A DNA stretch of 64,000 bases, taken from positions 399,501 through 463,500 of the forward strand of contig NZ_CP044545.1 of the NCBI RefSeq assembly GCF_008935075.1, in the 5' to 3' direction. The notes below the pieces were generated by a model. It saw only the letters and a program-made list of their open reading frames with translations. It searched no databases and had not been told where the DNA came from. Shown here one piece after another: positions 46,155 to 55,312 of this stretch. The DNA comes from Pradoshia sp. D12. GTDB taxonomy: Bacteria > Bacillota > Bacilli > Bacillales > Pradoshiaceae. A program made the position numbers and the translations under genes. How positions within the stretch are numbered: the stretch's first letter is position 1; every line of letters begins with the position of its first letter.

Positions 46155-46766
46155 ATGCCGAGTCAAACATTTGTGAATTTACCAGCGGAAAAGAGAATCA
46201 GGATTATTCAGGCTGCTAAGGAGGAATTTAGCCAATATTCCTTCTATGATGCATCAATTAATCGAATTATTAAAGAAGCGCAAATTCCTCGGGGAAGCTT
46301 CTATCGTTACTTTGAAAATAAAGAAGATCTGTTTCTGTATTTATTAAATGAATATAAAAGTGACCTCTTGGATCAGATTAACAGCAAGATTAACGCCGGG
46401 GTAAACCTCTTTTCAATTCACTTTCTGCTATTTGATTATATAACTAAGAAAGCGATGGATCCTGCTCATTCCAAGTTTTTGGTCAATGTATTTACGCGGA
46501 CGGATAGTAAGCTAGCTGAACATTTAATGAGCTTTACGGATGTACGTGAAATGGAAGAGAAACAAGAGAAGTTTCTGAATCTAGTTACTGACACTCATTT
46601 ACTAAAGGTTGAAATAAAAGAGGAATTGTTTCAAGTTATTGAGATATTGAGAACTATCACATTCAATCAAATTATCCTGGCGTTAAATGATCTTTCGACT
46701 GTAAGCCAAAAAAGAAAAGACATGGAGCGTCAATTTCATTTTATTAAATATGGTGTACTGAAATAA
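46155..46766 (+). CDS. TetR/AcrR-type regulator of the MacB-type exporter
   Basis: 203 aa. N-terminal helix-turn-helix with FSQYSFYDASINRIIKEAQI and RGSFYRYFENKEDLFLYLL. The start lies 8 bases after the exporter stop, with AGGAAAG upstream, so it is translated from the same message. Likely represses its own operon through the palindrome in the 44070 promoter, a classic drug-responsive circuit. The inducer is unknown. A strong bidirectional terminator follows. Confidence 0.88.
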   Translation: MPSQTFVNLPAEKRIRIIQAAKEEFSQYSFYDASINRIIKEAQIPRGSFYRYFENKEDLFLYLLNEYKSDLLDQINSKINAGVNLFSIHFLLFDYITKKAMDPAHSKFLVNVFTRTDSKLAEHLMSFTDVREMEEKQEKFLNLVTDTHLLKVEIKEELFQVIEILRTITFNQIILALNDLSTVSQKRKDMERQFHFIKYGVLK

Positions 46767-46774
46767 ACAAAGTA

Positions 46775-46815
46775 AAAGCCTTGAACGTGTGTTCTAAACA
46801 GGTTCAAGGCTTTTT
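46775..46815. terminator. Bidirectional terminator after the TetR gene
   Basis: AAAAGCCTTGAAC pairs with GTTCAAGGCTTTTT. T-runs on both strands serve the converging flavodoxin-like gene as well. Confidence 0.88.
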
Positions 46816-46822
46816 ATTATAG

Positions 46823-47302
46823 TCAGGTAGCTTCCACTCGATCTGCAAATATATGAATATTATCTTTAAGAATAGAAGGCTGTTGGTCTGCCGGGTACGA
46901 TTTTAATGCTATTTTGGCAATGAATTTCTCGAAAATTCCCAATGCGTGAGAACGAATTTCTCCACCGAAGCAGTCAATTGCTGTTGCTTGCTCAAGTAAC
47001 TCATCTGGAAAGTTGGTTTGAAAGTATTTTTCAGCATTTCCGACATCAGCGCAGCAAATAAATAGACCGACCTCTTTCTGTTTAAAATCTTTAAGATGGT
47101 TTTTTACGAATTTTTTAACCGACGAATGAAGTTTCCCATAACGGATGGGACCGCCAATCAAAACAGTATCATAGGCATCCAGCGAAGGATCAGTGTGCGT
47201 AAGATCAACTAATTTTGCATGCCCATTAAAGTCTTGTTCAAGGATATGTACGCATGTTTCTGTAGTTCCGCTTTTTGAAGCATAAGCAATCAATATGTTC
47301 AT
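46823..47302 (-). CDS. Flavodoxin-like protein (HemG-type)
   Basis: 159 aa, flavodoxin fold. The N-terminal IAYASKSGTTE is the FMN phosphate loop, and IGGPIRYGKLHSSVKKFV matches the flavodoxin_5 (protoporphyrinogen oxidase HemG-like) family. It may transfer electrons in the cytoplasm; a heme role is only a family link. Faces the exporter operon across a shared terminator. Confidence 0.82.
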   Translation of the reverse strand: MNILIAYASKSGTTETCVHILEQDFNGHAKLVDLTHTDPSLDAYDTVLIGGPIRYGKLHSSVKKFVKNHLKDFKQKEVGLFICCADVGNAEKYFQTNFPDELLEQATAIDCFGGEIRSHALGIFEKFIAKIALKSYPADQQPSILKDNIHIFADRVEAT

Positions 47303-47533
47303 GACTAATATGGCTCCCTTCTAAGATGACGTGTCTATATAAAGCATATACCCTTTTTGTCATCCTACCAAGGGGAAATATCAGAAACTTCTAATATTAT
47401 CTGACATTAGGTTTTAGAGATAGAGGGCAATCTGTAGAAATAATCTTTGGCCGCAAGTAGTTGATTGGTCCGCCAGCTACTTATCCATGGAAAAGGTTAA
47501 TAGGACAAGAGAGAGGTGTATAAAGCCAATAAA

Positions 47534-47566
47534 AAATCCTGTCCGCTGGTTTAGCGGACAGGATTT
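47534..47566 (-). terminator. Terminator of the NADH dehydrogenase operon
   Basis: AAATCCTGTCCGCT pairs with AGCGGACAGGATTT, with a T-run on the minus strand. Confidence 0.88.
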
Positions 47567-47574
47567 AACATTTA

Positions 47575-48756
47575 TTAATAGGCTATGCTGAATAAACCTT
47601 TAATGTGTGAAAGATAACGGATATTACTTGCTTCTTTCATCATTGTAGCCGGTAAGCCTTTTAATGGTGTTGAGTTCCCGCCAATAATGGCTACGCCATC
47701 TTTACGTCCAAGACTTGCTAATGTTCCTGAGTTTACTGGAGCAAATACTTCAGGAAGAGTACCCTTAATGGATGCCGCAATATTATAACCAATCAATTCA
47801 CCCATTTGCCAAGCCATTTGTGCAGTTGGCGGGTATGGTCTCGCACCAGGAGCAGGGAAGACAACTGCACTGTCACCAGCAATATAAACATCAGGATGTG
47901 AAGTAGATTGTAGATATTCATTAACAGTAGCACGGTTACGATCTACTGCTAAACCAGATTCGCCGATAACAGGAAGGCCTTGTACACCGCCAGTCCATAC
48001 AAATGTGTTGGCGATAATTTGTTGGCCATCTTTTAATTCAATCACATTTCCGTTTACACCTGTGACAGGAAGTCCAGTCAAGAATTGAACTCCACGATTC
48101 TCTAAGCTTGTCATTGAACGTTCAATTAAATGATCAGGAAGCATAGGTAAAATTTTTGGACCTGCTTCAACTAAGATAAATTTAAGCTCAGAAGGATCAA
48201 CCATATATTTTTTAGCTACTTTAGGGGTTGTATCTGCAATTTCTCCAACTAATTCAACACCGGTTAGTCCGCCGCCACCGATTACAATGGTTGCATCGGC
48301 TGGATTTTTAGTTTGTGCATATTCTTTAATTCGATCTTCGATATGCTTGTTAATTTTATTAGCATCCTCTGCTGATTTTAAGACCATACTATTTTCTTCA
48401 AGTCCAGGAATGCCAAAATAAGCAGTTTGGCTGCCTAATCCAACGACTAATTTATCATAGGTTAAGATTTTTCCGCTTGAAAGGGTTACCTTTCTTTCAT
48501 CTGCTGATATAGATTCAACTTTAGAGATGATTAGATTAATATCTTTTCCTTTAAACAAACGATCTAATGGCATAGCAATTCTGCCTTCGCTAATATTGCC
48601 TGCTGCCAAACGATGCAGTTCAGTAATGATTTGATGTGTCGGATATTGGTTAACAACTGTAATAGTAGCTTCTTCAGATGTTAAATGCTGACGTGCTGAT
48701 AATGCTGAAAGAAGACCGCCATACCCTGCTCCTAAAATAACAATTTCTTGTGCCAT
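47575..48756 (-). CDS. ndh: Type II NADH dehydrogenase
   Basis: Single-subunit, non-proton-pumping NADH:menaquinone oxidoreductase at the membrane surface. 393 aa. FAD motif IVILGAGYGGLL at the N terminus, NADH motif TIVIGGGGLTGVEL near residue 165, and the FAD-binding VYIAGDSA. The start is ATG 48756 after GGGTGGA; an in-frame GTG twelve bases upstream overlaps that site. It follows a DUF1641 gene, as in the B. subtilis yjlC-ndh operon. Confidence 0.95.
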   Translation of the reverse strand: MAQEIVILGAGYGGLLSALSARQHLTSEEATITVVNQYPTHQIITELHRLAAGNISEGRIAMPLDRLFKGKDINLIISKVESISADERKVTLSSGKILTYDKLVVGLGSQTAYFGIPGLEENSMVLKSAEDANKINKHIEDRIKEYAQTKNPADATIVIGGGGLTGVELVGEIADTTPKVAKKYMVDPSELKFILVEAGPKILPMLPDHLIERSMTSLENRGVQFLTGLPVTGVNGNVIELKDGQQIIANTFVWTGGVQGLPVIGESGLAVDRNRATVNEYLQSTSHPDVYIAGDSAVVFPAPGARPYPPTAQMAWQMGELIGYNIAASIKGTLPEVFAPVNSGTLASLGRKDGVAIIGGNSTPLKGLPATMMKEASNIRYLSHIKGLFSIAY

Positions 48757-48845
48757 GATATGTTCCACCCTTGTTTGTAATATTTTTAATCTAGTATTTT
48801 ATTAAAATCATTTAATAAGTGCTTTTTGTATAAATGAATAAGCTT

Positions 48846-49271
48846 TTATTTAGAACGTTCGTTGCTTACTTGAAGATAAGCGCTGGCAAAACGAAGAACC
48901 TTTTGGATTTGAGGATCTTTTAGCATTTTCATCAAACCGAATACACTGATCACTTCTTTGCTTTGTTCAGCTCTTTCCTTTGCTTCCATAGCATTGACAG
49001 CTATATGTTTGGCTGTTTTCGTAACAGGCTCTGCAAATTCCTTCGCTGTACTGGCAAAATCGTTTACTAATACTTTATCAGTAGCGACGGATTGAGCGAA
49101 TTCATATGATTTGTTCAGTGCTATTACAACTTCAGTTAATTGTGGTAATTGATTTAATAGTGTAACTAATGATTCCTGAACCTCTGGTTTTGATAATTGT
49201 TTTAACAATTCTTCTTGTGAAGCAACCGGAGAGGATTGTGTCTCTGATTGCTGTTTCATTGTGTCTGACAT
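48846..49271 (-). CDS. yjlC: DUF1641 protein (YjlC-like)
   Basis: 141 aa, DUF1641 family. Helical and hydrophilic, with EELLKQLSKPEVQESLVTLLNQLPQL and LKMLKDPQIQKVLRFASAYL. Found upstream of ndh in Bacillus, transcribed with it. Its role is unknown; family members are also seen next to formate dehydrogenase-type genes. A Rex-like site and a cre-like site lie upstream. Confidence 0.88.
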   Translation of the reverse strand: MSDTMKQQSETQSSPVASQEELLKQLSKPEVQESLVTLLNQLPQLTEVVIALNKSYEFAQSVATDKVLVNDFASTAKEFAEPVTKTAKHIAVNAMEAKERAEQSKEVISVFGLMKMLKDPQIQKVLRFASAYLQVSNERSK

Positions 49272-49359
49272 AGCAAATACCCCATTTCTGTTTGTTATAG
49301 CGAAAAATTAAATTAGTTATATTTATATAACCATAAATCCTCTACTTTAAGCATACTCC

Positions 49360-49377
49360 TTGTGTATAAATTCACAA
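49360..49377 (-). promoter_or_regulatory. Rex-like operator upstream of yjlC-ndh
   Basis: TTGTGTATAAATTCACAA has the Rex form TTGTG-N8-CACAA. Rex senses the NADH/NAD ratio; the location fits the known Rex control of yjlC-ndh in B. subtilis. Confidence 0.8.
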
Positions 49378-49390
49378 AACTTTTTGCTCG

Positions 49391-49407
49391 AAAAAAGCGC
49401 TTTCATA
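49391..49407 (-). promoter_or_regulatory. cre-like CcpA site upstream of yjlC-ndh
   Basis: On the minus strand TATGAAAGCGCTTTTTT matches the cre core TGAAAGCGCT. It lies about 15 bases upstream of the Rex-like site. Confidence 0.6.
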
Positions 49408-49515
49408 ACAAAAAGAATACTATTTACACTATATTGATAGTGAAATATTTCATTCATCAATAGTTACCGTTGTAATTTTGATTTATAAATAATGAAAACA
49501 GGAGGATTTTTGAGG

Positions 49516-49590
49516 ATGATAAATATGTGTAAATCTAAAATAGTTAATGGGGAGAGAGTGTGTTTAGGGCATTTTATAATAGTGAAATAA
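49516..49590 (+). CDS. Doubtful 24-codon ORF
   Basis: MINMCKSKIVNGERVCLGHF is followed by four more codons. AGGAGG lies upstream, though slightly far from the ATG. The two Cys residues could bind metal. Too short to be sure; the rest of this intergenic region holds the control sites of yjlC and a terminator. Confidence 0.22.
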   Translation: MINMCKSKIVNGERVCLGHFIIVK

Positions 49591-49600
49591 TGAAGGAATA

Positions 49601-49630
49601 AAAAAATAGACCCTCCGAGGAGAGTCTACT
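49601..49630 (-). terminator. Terminator of the Na/Pi cotransporter gene
   Basis: On the minus strand TAGACTCTCC, loop TCGG and AGGGTCTA, then a run of T residues. Confidence 0.85.
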
Positions 49631-49636
49631 TCCTGA

Positions 49637-51268
49637 TTATTCTTGTTCACCAATAATCGTTTCGGCAATGTTTTTGGCATGATCGCCGATACGTTCAAGA
49701 TTACTTAAAATATCAACGTAAACGAGGCTTGCTTGTGCAGAGCAGGATCCATTATTTAAGCGGATGACATGCTGCTTTCTTAATTGGCGCTCCATCTTAT
49801 CGATTTTACGTTCCAATTCAAGCACCTTATATGCACTTTCCTTATCTTGATTCTCTATTGCCGCCATCGCTTCTTTGACCGCTTCTATAGTTAGTGTGAA
49901 CATTTGAGACATGCCTTCTGTGGCCTCATCTGTAAATGTTGCTTTATTTGTATTTTTATACTCTGCAAATTCCAGAATATTTTCGAAATGATCGCCAATG
50001 CGTTCGATATCTGTAATGGTATGCATTAGAATATTATGTTCGTCAGATTCATTAGCAGACAGTGAACTTGTGGAGACTTTAACAAGATAATCTGTTATTT
50101 TGTGATCTAAATTATTAAGAGCCTCTTCAATTTGATTACCTGTATTCAATGAAGCAGTTTCATTAGTTAACAGGTAGTTATACGTTTCTTCCAATCCTTT
50201 AATAGCAAACTCGCCCATTCGCAAAGTTTCCTTTTTCGCCTGTCCAAGTGCAATAGAAGGAGATTGGTCGATGATTCGTTCATCCAGATGCTCTGGTTTA
50301 TACTCAATAACAGTATCTTTTCCTGGAATGAGTTTAGTAACAATCCACGCATATACACCAATGAATGGAATCATGATCAGTGTGTTTGTAATGTTGAATG
50401 TTCCATGTGCAAAGGCAATGGTCATTTCCGGATTTAGTCCAAGTGTTTGTTGGAACCAGCCAATAAGGGACGTAAATGGAACGAGCAAAATCATAAAAAT
50501 GATTGTACCGAACACATTGAAAAGTATGTGTACACAAGCAGCACGTCTAGCGGCAACTGATGCACCAATCGATGCAAGAAGGGCAGTGATAGTTGTTCCG
50601 ATGTTATCTCCGAATAGTACCGGTAAGGCACCTTGCAGGTCAATAAGCCCTTCACCAAATAATCCCTGAAGGATTCCGATTGTAGCACTGGAGCTTTGTA
50701 CTAATAATGTAAAGACTGTTCCTACTACAACACCGAGTATGGAATAATCACTTAAGCTGACAGTTAGATCATGAAACCATTCGAAGGTACGTAGAGGCTT
50801 CATTCCACTGCTCATAAGCTCTAGGCCATAGAATAATAATCCGAATCCAAATAGGATTTGACCGAAGTTGTGCAGCTTTTGGTTTTTAAAGAAGAATAAT
50901 AAAAATGCACCGACAAAGATAATTGGTAATGCATATTCGCCAACATCAATACCGATAATGAAGGCAGTAATGGTTGTACCGATATTTGCCCCCATGATGA
51001 CACCAATAGCCTGGCGGAGTGTCATAAATCCGGCACTTACCAATCCAACCGTGATAACTGTTGTACCTGAACTACTTTGAATTAAAACTGTAACTAGAAT
51101 ACCAACCAGAATCCCCATAATAGGGTTGGTTGTATATTTATCCAATAGATCTCTTAGTCGATCACCTGCGGATTTTTGGAGTCCATCCCCCATGTATTTG
51201 ATACCGAATAGGAAGATACCCAATCCGCCGAGAAATTGAAAAAGCATTTCTTGAATACTTACATCCAC
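49637..51268 (-). CDS. Na/Pi cotransporter family protein with PhoU-like tail
   Basis: 543 aa. The N-terminal half has two inverted NaPi repeats, each with a QSSS motif (QSSSGTTVITVG and QSSSATIGI), among eight or more membrane segments. The C-terminal 200 residues are helical, PhoU-like, cytoplasmic (NLDHKITDYLVKVS, SNLERIGDHAKNI). It is the YjbB/NptA family; phosphate transport is likely but direction is uncertain. Confidence 0.92.
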   Translation of the reverse strand: MDVSIQEMLFQFLGGLGIFLFGIKYMGDGLQKSAGDRLRDLLDKYTTNPIMGILVGILVTVLIQSSSGTTVITVGLVSAGFMTLRQAIGVIMGANIGTTITAFIIGIDVGEYALPIIFVGAFLLFFFKNQKLHNFGQILFGFGLLFYGLELMSSGMKPLRTFEWFHDLTVSLSDYSILGVVVGTVFTLLVQSSSATIGILQGLFGEGLIDLQGALPVLFGDNIGTTITALLASIGASVAARRAACVHILFNVFGTIIFMILLVPFTSLIGWFQQTLGLNPEMTIAFAHGTFNITNTLIMIPFIGVYAWIVTKLIPGKDTVIEYKPEHLDERIIDQSPSIALGQAKKETLRMGEFAIKGLEETYNYLLTNETASLNTGNQIEEALNNLDHKITDYLVKVSTSSLSANESDEHNILMHTITDIERIGDHFENILEFAEYKNTNKATFTDEATEGMSQMFTLTIEAVKEAMAAIENQDKESAYKVLELERKIDKMERQLRKQHVIRLNNGSCSAQASLVYVDILSNLERIGDHAKNIAETIIGEQE

Positions 51269-51617
51269 TGTTTACACCTCAACATTATTTTAGAAAAATA
51301 TTTTCGATTATCATTATTATTGACAAGAAGTTGAAAGTAAATACTAAACAGTCATATTTAACTATAACTTTACGGTTCCTTTACGTTCGTGTAATTTATC
51401 AATAAATTAAAAAAATATATTATTTTAAAATATAGGTTTTTGAAGAAAAACAGTGTATGGTTACATTGAATTCTGGATAGAATTAATGATTTCTATAATA
51501 GATAACAGTACCAGATATGAAAGATATGTATACTCTAAATCCTCAACTGAATGAAGAACAGTAGAAAATATGATAGACTTAATAAACAATATTTTCGGGA
51601 GAAGAGGGGGATGATTG
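51269..51617. other. Divergent intergenic region
   Basis: AT-rich control region between the Na/Pi gene and the small HTH gene. A GAGGGGG ribosome site for the latter ends it. A PhoP box or other defined operator was not recognised. Confidence 0.3.
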
Positions 51618-51848
51618 GTGTACCTTTCCGTGAAAGAAACAGCAGAATACTTATCATTGCCGGAATCCTATCTTGAAACTCTTATCAAGCAAAAGAAAAT
51701 CCGGGCTATATTTGACGGGGAGCAGTATTTGATTAACAATGATCAATTCTCCAATTATCAAGAGCAGCTGCAGGAATATAAAAAGCTTTTCCAGGAATGG
51801 TTAACTGAACTGATTCCTGAAGATTGGGATGCAAAAGATGAGGATTAA
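51618..51848 (+). CDS. Small excisionase-type helix-turn-helix protein
   Basis: 76 aa. SVKETAEYLSLPESYLETLIKQKKIRAIFDGEQYLI is the MerR/excisionase HTH_17 fold. The C-terminal half is acidic and rich in aromatic residues (LFQEWLTELIPEDWD). The start is GTG 51618, 7 bases after GAGGGGG, in preference to TTG 51615. There is no integrase nearby, so a phage excisionase role is not supported; it may be a regulator. A terminator follows. Confidence 0.8.
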   Translation: MYLSVKETAEYLSLPESYLETLIKQKKIRAIFDGEQYLINNDQFSNYQEQLQEYKKLFQEWLTELIPEDWDAKDED

Positions 51849-51860
51849 TAAAACAGGGGG

Positions 51861-51884
51861 GGCAAATTTTGCCTTCTTTTTTTT
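51861..51884 (+). terminator. Terminator of the small HTH gene
   Basis: GGCAAA pairs with TTTGCC around a TT centre, then TTCTTTTTTTT. Confidence 0.7.
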
Positions 51885-52114
51885 GCTTAAATCCTTATCC
51901 CATCTTCATTGCCAATTAAACAGTTAGTAACAACCAATCTTTGCATCTAATTGTAATGTCTGCACTCATTTTTTGATATGATTTATGTAGCGTTCGTAAT
52001 TATAAAAAATTCTTATTATAGGTAAGCATGCTCCTTTATTGGGGTACTAGTAAGAATATAATGGCACTTTTGAAATTATGATTTTTATTTTGGTAGGCGA
52101 GGGAGAGGTTACTT

Positions 52115-53107
52115 ATGAATCTAGCAACAATTGGTACTAGTAGCATTACAGAACAATTTATAGATGCAGTTTTAGAAAGCGATGGTCTTTATCTAAAGGC
52201 GATTTATTCAAGAAATTTGGATAAGGCGTCTCGTTTTGCGAATAAGCATGAGGTCGATCTTGTTTTTAATCAGCTGGAGGAACTAGCTAAATGTAAGGAA
52301 ATCGATATTGTCTATATCGCTTCTCCGAACTCATGTCATTTTGAACAAGCGGTTTTAATGTTAGAAAACGGGAAACATGTCATATGTGAAAAACCGTTAT
52401 TCTCTAATGTGGCAGAGCTGGATCAGGCATATCAAATCGCTAAAAGGAATAACGTCTATCTTTTTGAAGCCATCAGAACCCTTCATACACCCAACTTCAA
52501 GTTACTGCAGGATAATATTAGACGAGTGGGGAGAATTCGTAATATAAACTTACAATATATGAAATACTCTTCCAGATATGATCAACTACTGGAGGGGGAG
52601 ATTCCTAATATTTTCTCAGCTGATTATTCAGGTGGTGCTTTGGTGGACCTAGGTGTTTATCCTCTTGCCATGGCCTTCGCCCTTTTCGGAAAACCTATCT
52701 CGACCAGCTATACTCCAGTTATGCTTGATAGTGGCGTTGATGGAGGAGGAACACTAATCCTCAAGTATTCTGATTTTGTATGTACAATTGTTTGCTCGAA
52801 AATAGTTAATTCCTATGGGTCAAATGAAATTCATGGGGAGACGGGGAATATTATCTTTCCTGGATCAGGAACCATTCAAAAGCTTGAGTATATTGATAGA
52901 GAAACAAAAGTGTGCGAACCCTTTTCAATTCCTCAAAAAGAGAATGATATGGTGTATGAAATTGATACCTTTATCGATATTATCAACCATGATAAACAGC
53001 CAGATTATCAAAAGCTAATTGAGATTAGTAGAGGGGTACTGGAAATTACAGAGTACTCCCGAAAAGAAAGTGGAATTGTATTTAGTACAGAAAGAGAATC
53101 TGAATAA
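52115..53107 (+). CDS. Gfo/Idh/MocA-family oxidoreductase
   Basis: 330 aa. Rossmann start NLATIGTSSITEQF, the family lysine motif VICEKPLFSN, and the C-terminal GGALVDLGVYPLAMAFALFG. Predicted NAD(P)-dependent sugar or polyol dehydrogenase, resembling Bacillus YulF-type enzymes. It is a single gene with its own terminator and low similarity to the other family member at 28827. Confidence 0.9.
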   Translation: MNLATIGTSSITEQFIDAVLESDGLYLKAIYSRNLDKASRFANKHEVDLVFNQLEELAKCKEIDIVYIASPNSCHFEQAVLMLENGKHVICEKPLFSNVAELDQAYQIAKRNNVYLFEAIRTLHTPNFKLLQDNIRRVGRIRNINLQYMKYSSRYDQLLEGEIPNIFSADYSGGALVDLGVYPLAMAFALFGKPISTSYTPVMLDSGVDGGGTLILKYSDFVCTIVCSKIVNSYGSNEIHGETGNIIFPGSGTIQKLEYIDRETKVCEPFSIPQKENDMVYEIDTFIDIINHDKQPDYQKLIEISRGVLEITEYSRKESGIVFSTERESE

Positions 53108-53116
53108 TTTTTTAAT

Positions 53117-53150
53117 AGAAGGCTGCCGGCAGGGCGGTCTTCTATTTTTT
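53117..53150 (+). terminator. Terminator of the oxidoreductase gene
   Basis: AGAAGGCTGCC pairs with GGGCGGTCTTCT, then ATTTTTT. Confidence 0.85.
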
Positions 53151-53284
53151 ATAAGCAGAGATGTTTATTAATTCAAAAAAAATACACAATTTATAGGTTT
53201 GTTTTAATTAAGGGGTGGAAAGGTAATAGTGGGAAAAACTTTGCTTTATTCTATTAATCATAAGTTCAAGGAGGAGAAGTGAGC

Positions 53285-53581
53285 ATGATTAGGGACATTA
53301 TAAACAAAACGTTTTCTATGGGAATTGGAGCAGCTGTAACAAGCAAGGAACAAATTGAAAAATTAGTGGATGAATTGGTGAAAAAGGGTGAAGTAACTCA
53401 GGCAGAATCTAAATCAATGGTGGAAGATCTAGTGAAAAAGGGTAATGAAGCCCGGACAGAATTTGAACAACAAATTAATTTAAAGGTTAAGCAACGTCTG
53501 GCAGAAATGGATCTTGCCACAAAAGAAGACATTGCACGATTGGAAAATCGAATTGCTTTGTTAGAGGAGAAAAATCAATAA
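53285..53581 (+). CDS. Phasin-like small helical protein
   Basis: 98 aa, almost wholly alpha-helical with heptad-like spacing, coiled-coil at both the middle (EQIEKLVDELVKKGEV) and the C terminus (TKEDIARLENRIALLEEKN). It resembles the phasin/poly(hydroxyalkanoate) granule-associated family often encoded upstream of UbiB-type kinases in Bacillus. ATG 53285 is chosen 8 bases after AGGAGGAG. Its stop is 40 bases before the UbiB gene start; co-transcription is likely. Confidence 0.8.
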   Translation: MIRDIINKTFSMGIGAAVTSKEQIEKLVDELVKKGEVTQAESKSMVEDLVKKGNEARTEFEQQINLKVKQRLAEMDLATKEDIARLENRIALLEEKNQ

Positions 53582-53621
53582 CAACACAAGTTTATGAATG
53601 AGCAGGTTAGGGGGGAAGCAG

Positions 53622-55298
53622 ATGCTTGAAAAGAGAATACGTCACTTTAATCGGTACCAGGATATCATCCGTGCAATGATTCATAATGGATTTGGATCCA
53701 TTGCCAAAGAACTGGGATTATCCGATATGCTACCGTTTGGAGGGCAGTGGACGTTTGAAGGCAAGGAGGTTAAAAATCGGCCGGCTGCCGAGCGGATTCG
53801 TGCCATTCTTGAGGAATTGGGCCCGACTTTTGTAAAGCTTGGGCAGATGCTGAGTACAAGACCTGATATCGTTCCTCCTTCCGTTATTTTGGAATTGGAA
53901 AAGCTGCAGAATCATGTGCCTGCCTTCTCCCCTGAAGAAGTCAAAAAGATTATCGAATCGAATCTGGAAGCAACAATTGATGAACTGTTTTCCGACTTTA
54001 CAGAAGAAGCATTGGCTGCGGCTTCTATTGGTCAAGTACATAAGGCTGTTCTTCATACAGGGGAAGAGGTCGCTGTAAAGGTGCAACGCCCTAATATCCA
54101 GGGTAATATTGAGACAGATCTAGAAATCTTGCATAATATTGCTAGATTGGCAGAAAAGCGATTCAGCTGGGCTAGAGATTATGGCATAAGTGATATAGTG
54201 GATGAATTTTCTCAATCCTTACATCAGGAACTGGATTATGGAATTGAGGGAAGAAATTCCGAAAAAATAGCTAATCAATTTATCGATAATGACATAATTA
54301 AGATACCATCTATTTATTGGGACTACTCTACTAAGCGAGTATTAACGATGGAATATGTAGAAGGTATTAAAATAAATGAAATCGAAATGCTAGATGAACT
54401 TGGGTTTGACAGGCAACTAATCAGTGAGCGCTTTACGGATGCGATGATGAATCAAATCTTAATCAACGGTCTGTTTCATGCAGATCCACATCCAGGCAAT
54501 GTCCTGATTCAACCTGGAAATCGAATTGTTTTGATTGATTTCGGTAATATTGGACACCTGGATACACGGATAAAGTATGCATTTGCAACATTGATTATTG
54601 CCTTAAAACGAGGTAATACGGATAGTGTCATGCGTGCAATCCTGAAGCTGGGCTTCACACCTGATGATATCAATTATGATAAACTGCGATCTGATGTAGA
54701 AGAAATTATCGATAAGTATTATGGTCATCCTTTAAATACTTTAAATATGAGTGAAGCAGTGAATGACTTCTTTACATTAACCTACTTACATCATATCCGT
54801 ATCCCATCTGATTTGACTATGCTGGGTAAAACCTTCCTTGCAGTGGAAGGTGTTGTAGAAACATTGAATCCGGAATTCAATATTATTGATGTAATTGAGC
54901 CGTTTGGGGAGAAGTTGATTAAAGAAAGACTGAAGCCTAAAAACCTGGCGGACTCCTTGTGGAACAAAGTAGTGGAATACTCGGATATCCTGGACGAAAT
55001 GCCTCGCAATATAAATGAATTGATGAATAAGCTGAAAGAAGGTAAATTTCGTGTACAAATAGAAGTGCCGCAACTAGATGTGTTCCTTGGTAAAATGGAT
55101 AAGGTCGGGAACCAGCTTTCCTATGCGATTATTCTCTTGTCCTTTAGTATTATTATGGCAGGCTTGATTATAGGATCATCATCTAGAGGGAGCGGTTCTA
55201 TATTATGGCAAGTGCCTATTATTGAAATTGGATCGATTATCGCCACCTTAATGGTACTGTATTTACTTTATTCAATTTTTAAATCGGGCAAATTTTGA
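53622..55298 (+). CDS. UbiB/ABC1/ADCK-family atypical kinase
   Basis: 558 aa. The KxGQ motif (FVKLGQMLSTRPD), the Ala-rich loop AAASIGQVHKA that replaces the usual Gly-rich loop, VKVQRP, DPHPGN and DFGNIG are all visible. Two membrane segments end the protein. The family supports isoprenoid lipid/quinone metabolism. ATG 53622 is chosen with GGGGGGAA 5 bases upstream; ATG 53598 lacks a ribosome site. Confidence 0.93.
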   Translation: MLEKRIRHFNRYQDIIRAMIHNGFGSIAKELGLSDMLPFGGQWTFEGKEVKNRPAAERIRAILEELGPTFVKLGQMLSTRPDIVPPSVILELEKLQNHVPAFSPEEVKKIIESNLEATIDELFSDFTEEALAAASIGQVHKAVLHTGEEVAVKVQRPNIQGNIETDLEILHNIARLAEKRFSWARDYGISDIVDEFSQSLHQELDYGIEGRNSEKIANQFIDNDIIKIPSIYWDYSTKRVLTMEYVEGIKINEIEMLDELGFDRQLISERFTDAMMNQILINGLFHADPHPGNVLIQPGNRIVLIDFGNIGHLDTRIKYAFATLIIALKRGNTDSVMRAILKLGFTPDDINYDKLRSDVEEIIDKYYGHPLNTLNMSEAVNDFFTLTYLHHIRIPSDLTMLGKTFLAVEGVVETLNPEFNIIDVIEPFGEKLIKERLKPKNLADSLWNKVVEYSDILDEMPRNINELMNKLKEGKFRVQIEVPQLDVFLGKMDKVGNQLSYAIILLSFSIIMAGLIIGSSSRGSGSILWQVPIIEIGSIIATLMVLYLLYSIFKSGKF

Positions 55299-55312
55299 GA
55301 GGAAGTTTTTAA

